NCBI GenBank assembly: GCA_965116665.1
Contig: OZ220709.1
Coordinates: forward strand, 124,001-188,000
Origin: Aldehydirespirator sp965116665
GTDB taxonomy: Bacteria; Actinomycetota; Acidimicrobiia; Acidimicrobiales; Aldehydirespiratoraceae
Length of the DNA stretch: 64,000 nt
Reading direction: 5' to 3'
The notes under the pieces were generated by a model. It was not told the DNA's origin and made no database searches. It saw only the letters and a list, made by a program, of their open reading frames with translations. A program made the position numbers and the translations under genes. Of this stretch, positions 36,385-44,155 are shown piece after piece; the first letter of the stretch is position 1; every line of letters begins with the position of its first letter.

Positions 36385-37155
36385 CTAGGTGCCGGGGAAA
36401 TGGGGAGTGCGGCGCGCTCCATAGGCGGCGACGCCCTCGGTGAAATCGTCGGTGACCTCCAGGAGGTATTGCTCCTGGGCCTCCCGGCCGGCCGCGGCCC
36501 TCACCAGAGCGTGAAGGTCGCCGCGCATCGTCTCCCGTATGGCCCGTACGGCCAGCGGTCCGGCCGCGGCGATGGTCGCGGCCTTGCGATGGGCGGCTTC
36601 CTCGAGCTGGTGGAGGGGCACCAGCTCGTCGCACAGCCCCATCCTGAACGCCTCCTCGCCCTTGAAGCGCTTGCCGGTGTAGAGCACCTCCAGCGCGACC
36701 TGATGACCCACGGCGCGGGGGAGTGTGACCGTCAGCCCCATGCCGTGGTGGAAGCCCAGCAGCGAGAAGTTGGCGCAGAAGCGGGCCTCGGGGGCGGCCA
36801 CCCGGAAGTCGCACACCATGGCCAGCCCGATGCCTCCGCCCACTGCGGCTCCCTGCACCCTGGCAACCACCGGGGTCTTGCAGGCGAACAGGGCGATGGC
36901 GTCCCGGTACAGCGGCGGCACCAGCTCCTCCTCGTCGCTGTAGAAGTCGCCGCCTGCACAGAAGTGCTTGCCCTCCGACCCCAGCACGATGGCCCGGGCG
37001 CCGGGGTGGTCGTCGATGTCCTCGAACGCGGCCCTGATGGACGCCACCAGCTTGTAGTCGAAGAAGTTGTTGGGCGGACGGTGGATGGTGACGGTGGCGA
37101 CGTAGTCGTCGTCGATGTAGACGGTGACGTCCTCGTAGGGTCCCAGAGCGGTCAT
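36385..37155 (-). CDS. Crotonase-fold protein lacking both catalytic Glu (paralogue 2)
   Basis: A 256-residue paralogue of the protein at 26024-26797, sharing long blocks such as EGKHFCAG, FSLLGFHHG and TLPRAVGHQ. Again the hydratase glutamates are replaced (GGGIGLAMVCDF; CANFSLLGFHHGMGL). It precedes the free biotinyl-domain gene by 42 bp. Both paralogues thus sit next to acyl-CoA carboxylase parts, suggesting a shared pathway with a carboxylated or branched acyl-CoA. Precise reaction unknown. Confidence 0.88.
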   Translation of the reverse strand: MTALGPYEDVTVYIDDDYVATVTIHRPPNNFFDYKLVASIRAAFEDIDDHPGARAIVLGSEGKHFCAGGDFYSDEEELVPPLYRDAIALFACKTPVVARVQGAAVGGGIGLAMVCDFRVAAPEARFCANFSLLGFHHGMGLTVTLPRAVGHQVALEVLYTGKRFKGEEAFRMGLCDELVPLHQLEEAAHRKAATIAAAGPLAVRAIRETMRGDLHALVRAAAGREAQEQYLLEVTDDFTEGVAAYGARRTPHFPGT

Positions 37156-37251
37156 GGGCGCATCCTAGGAGCGGCGACCCGACCCGGGCCAAGCCCTCAT
37201 CCGATCTCGGCGACTCCATACGCGCTCGGGCCTGTGGGGCTCGGCGGGCGG

Positions 37252-38193
37252 CTAGGCGAGCAGGGCTTCTACCGATGCGGCCCAGGCGACGTGGCCGCCG
37301 ACCGTGGCGGGGTCGAATCCGGGCACCGCCAGTGACGACACCCCTAGCTCGCGGGCGATGGCCGCGATCGGTGCGGGGTCGCCACTCTCGAAGACCAGAT
37401 CTCCGAGCGCGGCGGGCGGGACCAGGTCCCCGGCGGCCGCGGTGTCGCCCCGTACGAGCTGCTCCCGGATGGCCTCGACGAGACTGTCTTCCAGTCCCCA
37501 GCCCTGGCGCACGTCCGCCGCGGTGTTGAGGGACGCGTAGACGGCGACGTGCATGATCGACGCGAGCGGGGCGTCGTCGTGGCGGACGAGCGGGGCCCAG
37601 ATCAGCTCCGGCGGCTGGGACCGGTGGGCGGCGCCGTCGCCGATGATCGACACCGAGCGCCGGAGGTCCGACGCCGGGATCGCCCACAGCAGGACCCGGT
37701 CGGCCAGCGCCCCGGCCGCACGCATCATCTGGTCGCCCCGTCCCGCCATCAGGATCGGGACGTCATCGAGGTCGACGTCGAGACCGCGGCCCGACGCCGC
37801 GTCGAGCGTCCCGTCGCCGGCGACCCCGCGCAGGAAGGCGACGAACTCGGTGACCATCGCCGGCGCGTCACGCCGGGATATCCCGGCCGCGGCGGTGACC
37901 TCGGATCCGCCGGCCGCGATCCCGCAGAACACCCGACCGGGCGCCATCTCCTGCAGCGTGGCCAGCGCAGAGGCCGTGTGGAACCGGTGGCGCATGTACG
38001 GATTCGTCATGGCCGGCCCCAGCTCGATCCGCTCCGTGGCCACCGCGACCCGGCCGAGCAGCATCCACACGTCGCGCCACCAGAAGGCATCAGCGACACC
38101 GATCCACTGCGCCCCTGCCTCCTCGGCCGCCTGCGCGAGGGCCACCGCTTGGCTGGCGTCCGGGTTGGCCACATGGTTGATCACCCCGACCAT
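37252..38193 (-). CDS. LLM-class (F420-type) flavin oxidoreductase 1
   Basis: A 313-residue luciferase-like TIM-barrel protein. Family features: VGVADAFWWRD (N-terminal strand-loop), GPAMTNPYMRHRF, and GRVFCGIAAGGSEV matching the GRxxxGxGxG cofactor loop. It resembles methylenetetrahydromethanopterin-reductase-like (F420-dependent) enzymes. It is the first of three LLM genes within 4 kb. Cofactor and substrate are inferred from family only. Confidence 0.85.
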   Translation of the reverse strand: MVGVINHVANPDASQAVALAQAAEEAGAQWIGVADAFWWRDVWMLLGRVAVATERIELGPAMTNPYMRHRFHTASALATLQEMAPGRVFCGIAAGGSEVTAAAGISRRDAPAMVTEFVAFLRGVAGDGTLDAASGRGLDVDLDDVPILMAGRGDQMMRAAGALADRVLLWAIPASDLRRSVSIIGDGAAHRSQPPELIWAPLVRHDDAPLASIMHVAVYASLNTAADVRQGWGLEDSLVEAIREQLVRGDTAAAGDLVPPAALGDLVFESGDPAPIAAIARELGVSSLAVPGFDPATVGGHVAWAASVEALLA

Positions 38194-38250
38194 CAGCGGC
38201 CCTCCAGAGGCAGCACGAACAGGCGGAAGCCCGGTCGGATCGCAGCGGTG

Positions 38251-39324
38251 TCACTCCCGCTCTTGTTCGCTGCGCTCACGGGCCGCTCGGGCCACGGCCT
38301 CGCTCGGCGCTTCGTGAGCATTCCCATGGTTCACCTCCTCATCCGCTCGGCCTCCGAGCTCGGCGGTCATGGCTGCGAAGGCCTCGGCCGCATGGTCCAC
38401 ACCCTCGCGCAGGTCATCCTGGAGCAGGGCCAGCCCGATGCTCGTGGGCCGATGCTCGCGCACGAGTCCCGCCAGTCGGCTGCCCACCGCCGAGGGCTCG
38501 CCCGCCAGCATCACCCGCTCGAACACCGCGTCGTCGACCAGCTTTCGCGCCGGTGCCGGATCGCCCTCCCGGATCGCCTGGGCCGCGGCCTGCACGGCGG
38601 CCAGGTCGAGACCGAGCTCGTCGCGCACCTCCGGTGGCGTGTCGAGCAGCCCCCAGATCATCTCGGGCCGGTGCCGCTCCACCGCCTCCTCGGTGAACGC
38701 CACGCTCGGATAGAGCGCGATGTCGATCGGGCGCACCGAGCGGGCCCAGCCGACCACGGCCGGATAGCGGAACGGGGGCATGCCGGACACGAAGGCGCCG
38801 TCGGCCCGCTGCGACGCCAGCCGGTTCAGGCGGGGGCCGCGGGCTCCTATGAACACGGGGAGCGGCGCACCGGCGGCCGCCTCGGTGACGGCCACGTCGG
38901 GGGGCGAAAACCCGGCCGCAGGCTCTCCGGCCGCGACCGCGCCGGCGATGTCGAGGAACTCGCGCATGCGTTGCAGCGGACGGGAGGCTTCCAGGCCGAA
39001 CGGTGACAGCGACAGCTGGCCGCCCGGCCCCACCCCCAGCACCGCCCGGCCGCCGCTGAGCTCGTGGATGGTGAGCATGCTGGCGGCCGTCACGCCGGGG
39101 TGACGCACATAGGGGTTGGTGATGCCGGTAGCCAGCCTGATCCGGTCGGTGACCACCGCGGCTGCGGCCAGCACCGCGAACGGGTCGCGGGCCGGTCCCT
39201 CGTCGCCCACCCACAGCTCGTCGAGGCCGAGATCCTCGACATGGCGGGCCACGTCGACCAGCTCCGGCGCCGGTGCCTCCGGGAACACCCACACGCCGAC
39301 CGCGGGAGCGGTGTCGCCGCTCAC
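38251..39324 (-). CDS. LLM-class flavin oxidoreductase 2, C-terminus contributed by a repeat
   Basis: A 357-residue LLM protein with DELWVGDEGPARDPF, TGITNPYVRHPG and GGRAVLGVGPGGQ. The last 15 or so residues (ending ARAARERSEQERE) are encoded by a 46-bp repeat (38254-38299) whose inverted copy is intergenic at 40872-40917, so the repeat has supplied the C-terminus and stop. The GTG at 39324 is divergent from the AhpD-like gene start at 39348, only 23 bp away. Confidence 0.84.
   Translation of the reverse strand: MSGDTAPAVGVWVFPEAPAPELVDVARHVEDLGLDELWVGDEGPARDPFAVLAAAAVVTDRIRLATGITNPYVRHPGVTAASMLTIHELSGGRAVLGVGPGGQLSLSPFGLEASRPLQRMREFLDIAGAVAAGEPAAGFSPPDVAVTEAAAGAPLPVFIGARGPRLNRLASQRADGAFVSGMPPFRYPAVVGWARSVRPIDIALYPSVAFTEEAVERHRPEMIWGLLDTPPEVRDELGLDLAAVQAAAQAIREGDPAPARKLVDDAVFERVMLAGEPSAVGSRLAGLVREHRPTSIGLALLQDDLREGVDHAAEAFAAMTAELGGRADEEVNHGNAHEAPSEAVARAARERSEQERE
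38254..38299. repeat. 46-bp dispersed repeat, copy 1 (inside LLM gene 3' end)
   Basis: This segment is an exact reverse complement of 40872-40917. It begins CTCCCGCTCTTGTTCGCTGC and contains REP-like partial palindromes (CCCGAGCGG / CCGCTCGGG type). The copy overlaps the last codons of the LLM gene. Confidence 0.85.
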
Positions 39325-39334
39325 GGCACCGGCC

Positions 39335-39340
39335 TACCAT
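39335..39340 (+). promoter_or_regulatory. TACCAT -10 hexamer, leaderless start
   Basis: TACCAT lies 7 nt before the ATG at 39348 and there is no ribosome-binding site, consistent with transcription starting at the start codon. Upstream in-frame codons to 39273 overlap the divergent LLM gene and are Arg-rich. Confidence 0.55.
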
Positions 39341-39347
39341 CGCGCTC

Positions 39348-39926
39348 ATGGCCTGGATCGACACCGTCTCGTGGTCCGACGCCGAGGGCCCGCTGCGGGA
39401 TGCCTACGACTGGCAGGCGGCGGCGCTGGGGGAGCCGGCCGAGTTCACGATGCTCGGAAGCCTGTACCCCGCCATCGTCGAGGAGCGGCTCCGGCTCTAC
39501 CGCACCGTCGAGCACTGCCCGTCGCAGCTCACTCCGATCGAGCGCCAATCGGCCGCCCTCGTGACGTCCCGGCTGAACGGCACCGATCACTGCGCATCGG
39601 GGCTGCGACTCAAGCTCGAGTCGCTCGGCCTCGCCACCGCGGTGCTCGACGCCATCGACAGCGACCCGGCCAATGTGGACTCCGGCGACGGTCGCTTCGA
39701 CGCGATCTGCGCCTATGCCGCCAAGCTGACGCGGTCGCCCGACGCGGTTGTCCAGGACGACCTTGAGCCGCTTCGCGAGCACGGGCTGAACGACCTCGAC
39801 ATCCTCGATCTCAACAACATGGTCGCCTACTACGCCTACATCAACCGGGTGGTGATGGGACTCGGGCTCCGCAGCGTGATGACCACCACCCGGCAGGCGA
39901 CGAGCGCGGTTCCCGCCGAGCGCTGA
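39348..39926 (+). CDS. AhpD/carboxymuconolactone-decarboxylase-like protein
   Basis: A 192-residue all-helical protein of the peroxidase-related AhpD-like superfamily (LTPIERQSAALVTSRLNGTDHCASGLRL). The canonical C-x-x-C of AhpD is reduced: one Cys remains in DHCASG and the second position is not Cys, so a thiol peroxidase reaction is doubtful. The start at 39348 is supported by the leaderless -10. It lies among three LLM flavoproteins, suggesting a role in oxidative catabolism. Confidence 0.8.
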   Translation: MAWIDTVSWSDAEGPLRDAYDWQAAALGEPAEFTMLGSLYPAIVEERLRLYRTVEHCPSQLTPIERQSAALVTSRLNGTDHCASGLRLKLESLGLATAVLDAIDSDPANVDSGDGRFDAICAYAAKLTRSPDAVVQDDLEPLREHGLNDLDILDLNNMVAYYAYINRVVMGLGLRSVMTTTRQATSAVPAER

Positions 39927-39932
39927 CACCGG

Positions 39933-40013
39933 GCCGCTCACAGCCTCGGCATCACTTCGGCGGCGAGTGGTGGGCATCGCCGCTCACAGCCTCGGCATCA
40001 CTTCGGAGGCGAG
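39933..40013. repeat. Pair of 35-bp direct repeats at a gene 3' end
   Basis: Segments 39933-39967 and 39979-40013 are identical except for one base (CGGCGGC against CGGAGGC) and are separated by 11 bp. The second copy encodes the C-terminus and stop of the third LLM gene; the first is an intergenic duplicate of it. Confidence 0.85.
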
Positions 40014-40787
40014 GATCTCCACGGTCCGCAGCGAGGCGGCGTCGTCCTGTCCGGGGATGATCGAGAGATCTCGCACTCCCAGTTCGGCGTAGCGGCCGAT
40101 GGTGTCGACCATCTCGTCCACCGAACCGGTGGTCGCGTGCCACTCGACGACGTCGCCGGCCACATCGTGGGTGCCGTATTCGAGCCGGGTCCTGTGGGCC
40201 AGGAACTCCCCGCCCGAGTCGAAGAACCGCTCGGCGACCGGCGCGAGCTCGTCGGGTGTGGCCCGTGAGGACAGGAAGGGCAGGCCCAGCGTCACCGCTC
40301 GGGTCATGGTCTTGGCCGCCCCGGCCAGCCACACCGGCGGCGGGCCGGCGCCCGAGGGTCCGGGGGACAGGTTCTCGTCGACGAGAAGGCGGCGGAGGTC
40401 CGCGAGGCGGTCGTCGAACACGGCCGCGCGATCTCCGAAGGCGATGCCGCCCGCTTCGAGGTCGTGGGCCCAGAACCCGGGCGTGACGACGAGCACGAGC
40501 CCGCCGCCGGCCATCCGGTGGAGTGTGTTGGCCTGTTTGGCGAGCCAGGCGGGATCACGCAGTGGGAGGATGGCGGCCGCGATGCCGGTGCGGGCCGTGG
40601 GAAATCGCCCGGCCAGCCAAGCCAGTTCGGTCAAGCTCTCCATCGCGCCGGCCCAGCCCACGAAGTCAGGGTTGGCGAGATAGCCGTCCCCGAGCCACAG
40701 CGTGTCGAGACCGCCCTCCACCGCGATCCGGCTCAGCTCGAGCGTGGTCTGCCGGGTCGTGGCGAACGGCGAGATCCCGACCCGCAT
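39984..40787 (-). CDS. LLM-class flavin oxidoreductase 3
   Basis: About 267 residues from the ATG at 40787 (MRVGISPFA), which is a typical LLM opening; an upstream start at 40829 adds 14 unlike residues. Shows DTLWLGDGYL, RTGIAAAILPLRDP and LVVTPGFW in place of the usual GRxxxGxG loop, so it is a divergent member. The last codons lie in a 35-bp sequence duplicated just downstream. Confidence 0.83.
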   Translation of the reverse strand: MRVGISPFATTRQTTLELSRIAVEGGLDTLWLGDGYLANPDFVGWAGAMESLTELAWLAGRFPTARTGIAAAILPLRDPAWLAKQANTLHRMAGGGLVLVVTPGFWAHDLEAGGIAFGDRAAVFDDRLADLRRLLVDENLSPGPSGAGPPPVWLAGAAKTMTRAVTLGLPFLSSRATPDELAPVAERFFDSGGEFLAHRTRLEYGTHDVAGDVVEWHATTGSVDEMVDTIGRYAELGVRDLSIIPGQDDAASLRTVEILASEVMPRL

Positions 40788-40871
40788 CTCGTCGATGCTA
40801 CGGGGATCGTCCGAGGGTGGTGGTGCCAAGAGGCCCCGCTGTTAGGCGAGCGAACCCGGTCCATTGGGCGG

Positions 40872-40917
40872 GGCCGTGGCCCGAGCGGCCCGTGAGCGCA
40901 GCGAACAAGAGCGGGAG
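40872..40917. repeat. 46-bp dispersed repeat, copy 2 (intergenic)
   Basis: Exact reverse complement of 38254-38299. It lies in the gap between the third LLM gene and the serine hydrolase gene. Confidence 0.85.
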
Positions 40918-40964
40918 ACACCCCGCCCCGACACGATCGGCTTGCGTTTGCCCCCGCGCACGTT

Positions 40965-42170
40965 CTATAGCTGCGATGATCGGTCGCCCACCTGCAGATG
41001 GCGGTAGGTGGCCGTCTCGATGTCGAGGTAGAGCTGCAGCGAGCGGGCGTCGCCGAACGGGAGTTGCTGGCTCATGTAGGTGCCCGCCACCTGGTTGTCC
41101 ATGTCGATCCAGAAGAAGGAGTTGGCTATGCCGGCCCACATGAGTCCGCCGGCGGGGCGACCGGTGGGCAGCGGCTCCTCGTTTATCTGGAAGGTCAGGC
41201 CCCAGGACTTCTGGATGCCGGGGAAGAACTCGGCGTCGTTGGTGAGCTCGGGCATAGCTGAGCGCAGGGCGCCCACCCGCAGGTCTCCGATGTTGTTGGC
41301 CGTCATCCGGTCGACGGTGTCGGGGCGCAGCACCTCCACGCCGTTGCGGCTGCCCCGGCCGAGGATCATCTGCAGGAACCGGCAGTAGTCCCGGGCCGTG
41401 CTGTAGAGCCCGCCACCGCCGGAAGGGAATCTCGGTTCGGGGGAGCGGGGGAGGTCTCTGGCCGCGAGCGAGCCGTCGGGCAGCCGCACATGCACCGCCG
41501 ACAGGCGGGCCTGCATCTCGTCGCTGAGGCTGAAGGCGGTCGAGTCCATGCCCAGCGGACCGAGGATGTGCTCGTCGAAGTAGTCGTCGAGCCGCCGGCC
41601 CGAGACCTCCTCCACGATGCGGCCCACGAAGTCGATGTTGATGCCGTACATCCAGCGCTCGCCGGGGTCGGACAGCGCCGGCACGGTGGTGGTCGCCACC
41701 AGCTCGCCGCTGGTGAGCGAGTCGGTTCCGGTGGCTTGGTGATAGCGGAGCAGGGTCTCGTTCCAGTACGGGTAGCCGAACCCGGCCGTGTGGGTCAGCA
41801 GATGGCGCAGCGAGATCTGGCCCCTAGCCGGTCGCACCACCGGCTGCCCGTCGCCGTCGAAACCCTCGAGCACTCCCGCTCCGGCGAGGCTGGGCAGAAC
41901 GCGGCACGCGGGCTCGTCGAGGTGGAGCTCGCCCCGCTCCACGAGCTGCATGGCCGCCGCGCCGGTGACGGCCTTGGTCATCGAGGCGATCCAGCAGACC
42001 GTGTCGAGCGTCATCGGCTCGGCGCCTGGCGCGGCGGCCGCGGAGCGGCTCCCCGCGGCCGCCGCGGCGAGCAGCCCGTCGCCGGTGACGACCTGGGCCG
42101 CCGCACCGACGACGTCGCCGGCGCCTACCCCCCGGTCGAGAATGTCCTGCACCTCGGTCTGAAGCGTCAT
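40965..42170 (-). CDS. Class-C beta-lactamase-like serine hydrolase (esterase family VIII type)
   Basis: About 401 residues of the PF00144 fold. The nucleophile motif S-x-x-K is ASMTKAV (near 68-71 of the longer reading), and the Y-x-N tyrosine motif is MYGIN. A late GGLMWAG block is in the region of the HTG-type third motif. No signal peptide is evident, so it is probably cytosolic and an esterase or amidase rather than an antibiotic resistance enzyme. The ATG at 42170 (MTLQTEV) is preferred; one at 42188 is possible. Confidence 0.86.
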   Translation of the reverse strand: MTLQTEVQDILDRGVGAGDVVGAAAQVVTGDGLLAAAAAGSRSAAAAPGAEPMTLDTVCWIASMTKAVTGAAAMQLVERGELHLDEPACRVLPSLAGAGVLEGFDGDGQPVVRPARGQISLRHLLTHTAGFGYPYWNETLLRYHQATGTDSLTSGELVATTTVPALSDPGERWMYGINIDFVGRIVEEVSGRRLDDYFDEHILGPLGMDSTAFSLSDEMQARLSAVHVRLPDGSLAARDLPRSPEPRFPSGGGGLYSTARDYCRFLQMILGRGSRNGVEVLRPDTVDRMTANNIGDLRVGALRSAMPELTNDAEFFPGIQKSWGLTFQINEEPLPTGRPAGGLMWAGIANSFFWIDMDNQVAGTYMSQQLPFGDARSLQLYLDIETATYRHLQVGDRSSQL

Positions 42171-42260
42171 CGAATGCTCCGCAACCACACGCGCAGGCTA
42201 CGGTCGCCATCGTCAGCCCACCTGACCCTGACTCGATCCGGGGAACTCTCTGCTGCGCTG

Positions 42261-42329
42261 AGGCACCAAACACTGCTATGCTAATGTGCCAAACACTGCT
42301 ATGTTGAGGTATCGAATGCTGCTATGCTA
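42261..42329. repeat. Three tandem 23-bp repeats in a promoter region
   Basis: Units 42261-42283, 42284-42306 and 42307-42329 share the core A-x-TGCTATG-C/T-T. The first two are nearly identical and the third more diverged. They end exactly at the -10 hexamer of the DUF4143 ATPase gene, so they probably form an operator array. The region is AT-rich compared with its flanks. Confidence 0.8.
42323..42328 (+). promoter_or_regulatory. TATGCT -10 hexamer, leaderless start
   Basis: TATGCT lies inside the third 23-bp repeat and 7 nt before the GTG at 42336, which opens with MEYIPRLVD, a common start in this ATPase family. The ATG at 42324 lies within the hexamer and is unlikely to be used. Confidence 0.6.
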
Positions 42330-42335
42330 AGGCCT

Positions 42336-43589
42336 GTGGAGTACATTCCCCGCCTTGTCGACGCCCAGCTTTCGCAGGCTCGTCGAACCCATCCTGTCGT
42401 GCTGGTCACAGGCGCCAGGGGCGTCGGCAAGACCACCTCGGCCCTGCAGGTGGCCAGGTCGAGCGCATTTCTGGACGACTCGGCCACCCGCACCGTCTTC
42501 CAGGACGATCCCGAGGCCGCCCTTGCTCAGTATCGGGAGCCGCTCCTGGTGGACGAGTGGCAGCTGGCCCCCGAGGTCGTACGAGCAATCAAGCGCAGCG
42601 TCGACCGAGACCGGCGGCCGGGGCGGTTCATCCTCACCGGTTCACCCGACCCGCGGAGCCGGTCGGAGTTCCAGGCGCTGACCGGCCGGGCAGCGGTTGT
42701 GCGGCTCAACCCGATGACGGTGCGGGAGTGGAGCTTGCGGGTCGCGAATCTGCGCCGTGCCCCGACGGTCTCCGGGCTGCTGTCGGGAACTCCGCCCGAG
42801 GTCTCGCCGGAGCACGCTCCCGACATCTTCGAGTACCTCGACATGGCCGCGGTCGGCGGCTTCCCGGAGTGCTCGCCGGAGGGTTCCGCGGCCGGCTCGC
42901 AGACATGGTCCCGCGACTATCTGAGCGTGCTGCTGCGGCGGGACCTACCCCTGTTCGGAACGCGGCGCTCGGCCTCCCACTTCCGCAGGTACCTCGTCGC
43001 GGCCGCCCTTCACACCGCACGGTCGCCGGAGGACGGAAGCCTGCGCAACGCCGCCGGAGTCAACCCCGGAACCCACCGGGACTACCGCCACATCCTGCTC
43101 GACATGGACATGACCGTCGAAGTGCCCGCGTTCATCAGCGAGGACATCCCGAATCTCGCCAAGTCCCCCAAGATGCTGTTCAGCGACTCCGGGCTGCTGA
43201 TCGCGGCGATGAACGTGCCGCTGGCCCGCCTGAAGCTGAACGGCGACCTCTACGGCCGGGTCATCGAGACGTTCGCGCTGAACCAGCTCCGCGCTGAGCT
43301 CGAAGCGCTGGGCATGCGGGATGCGCTGAGCCATCTCCGTACGCACAAGGGCGCTCATGAAATCGACGCCGTGATCGAGACCACCGACGGCGGGATCGTC
43401 GCCATCGAAGTCAAGTCGGCCAACCGTCACCGGCCCGGCGACATCAAGCACATCGAGTGGCTGTCCGGCAAGGTGGGTGACAGATTCAAGCTGGGGCTGG
43501 TACTCACCACCGGCACCCACATCAGCAACATCCGCAGCGACACGAGCGACAGGATCTGGGCCGCACCGATCAGCGTGCTCTGGCACTAG
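42336..43589 (+). CDS. AAA_14/DUF4143 ATP-binding protein
   Basis: A 417-residue protein: Walker A TGARGVGKTTS near the N-terminus, Walker B-like LLVDEWQL, then a C-terminal DUF4143 region ending in IEVKSANRH, which resembles a restriction-endonuclease-like D/E-x-K site. Such proteins are widespread, often horizontally spread, and of unknown function; a link to toxin-antitoxin or defence has been suggested by context only. The three upstream 23-bp repeats suggest autoregulation. Confidence 0.88.
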   Translation: MEYIPRLVDAQLSQARRTHPVVLVTGARGVGKTTSALQVARSSAFLDDSATRTVFQDDPEAALAQYREPLLVDEWQLAPEVVRAIKRSVDRDRRPGRFILTGSPDPRSRSEFQALTGRAAVVRLNPMTVREWSLRVANLRRAPTVSGLLSGTPPEVSPEHAPDIFEYLDMAAVGGFPECSPEGSAAGSQTWSRDYLSVLLRRDLPLFGTRRSASHFRRYLVAAALHTARSPEDGSLRNAAGVNPGTHRDYRHILLDMDMTVEVPAFISEDIPNLAKSPKMLFSDSGLLIAAMNVPLARLKLNGDLYGRVIETFALNQLRAELEALGMRDALSHLRTHKGAHEIDAVIETTDGGIVAIEVKSANRHRPGDIKHIEWLSGKVGDRFKLGLVLTTGTHISNIRSDTSDRIWAAPISVLWH

Positions 43590-43676
43590 TGTCCCGAGTC
43601 GTAGGCGCTGGGATGCGGACTACTTGATCGACTAAGGCCAGTCCCGTCCAGATGCAAGAGCGCGATCGAGCCGGTA

Positions 43677-43937
43677 TCACGCTCGGAGGGAATCCGCTTC
43701 GACGATCGCAGTGACGGTCTTTCGACCCAGTCCGGACGCCTCGGCGATCTGTCGCAGCGAAGCACCGGCACGATGGGCGGCGCGGATCATGTCGTCGCGG
43801 ATTGCGATCTCCCTGTCGGCCCGCTCGGCACTCAGGCCGACCACGGCGAGTGCGGTGCTGACCTCGTAGTCGAGCCCGGACCGGTACTTGTCCATTCTCG
43901 CGATCGCGGCGGACACTTCAGCTTCGGTGTAGCTCAT
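43677..43937 (-). CDS. Small helix-turn-helix protein
   Basis: An 86-residue protein with a C-terminal HTH (SLRQIAEASGLGRKTVTAIV). Its start overlaps the stop of the upstream 66-codon reading frame in an ATGA (43934-43937), so the two are cotranslated. It is probably a DNA-binding regulator or antitoxin that binds the palindrome at 44114-44136. No toxin fold is recognisable in its partner. Confidence 0.75.
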   Translation of the reverse strand: MSYTEAEVSAAIARMDKYRSGLDYEVSTALAVVGLSAERADREIAIRDDMIRAAHRAGASLRQIAEASGLGRKTVTAIVEADSLRA

Positions 43938-44095
43938 TGCTCCTCCCGCAGACCGGCGGCAAGTTTGTCGCGGATGCCTAGGAGCGTTGCGACTCGCGGC
44001 GACAAATCGCCTGCCGCCTCTGCGACATTGAGATGGGCGACGACCATCCCCAGCAGCTCCAGTGCTTCGATCCGCTCCAACTCAACGCTGACCAT
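43934..44095 (-). CDS. Small protein of unknown function, coupled to HTH gene
   Basis: About 53 residues from the ATG at 44095 (MVSVELERIEALELLG...), mostly helical, ending REEQ. I do not recognise it. The start at 44095 is preferred because TACTGT (44109 to 44104, minus strand) is 8 nt upstream; the longer reading from 44134 begins inside the palindrome. The pair could be a toxin-antitoxin or a small regulatory unit. Confidence 0.65.
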   Translation of the reverse strand: MVSVELERIEALELLGMVVAHLNVAEAAGDLSPRVATLLGIRDKLAAGLREEQ

Positions 44096-44113
44096 TGGCC
44101 CATACAGTACCAG

Positions 44114-44136
44114 TGGTGGTCCATATTGGACCACCA
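44114..44136. promoter_or_regulatory. Perfect palindromic operator upstream of the small HTH pair
   Basis: TGGTGGTCCA (44114-44123) and TGGACCACCA (44127-44136) form 10-bp perfect arms around TAT. The palindrome covers the expected -35 position of the TACTGT promoter, so a bound dimer would block RNA polymerase. The downstream HTH protein is the natural candidate ligand. Confidence 0.7.
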
Positions 44137-44155
44137 GCCGCTCCGACTGCTCACG

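Noticed and set aside
40965..42170. Antibiotic-resistance beta-lactamase
   Set aside because: No signal peptide is visible and the third active-site motif is not the lactamase K-T/S-G, so an esterase-type role is more likely.
42261..42329. Short CRISPR array
   Set aside because: The three 23-bp units are directly adjacent with no unique spacers and lie on a promoter.
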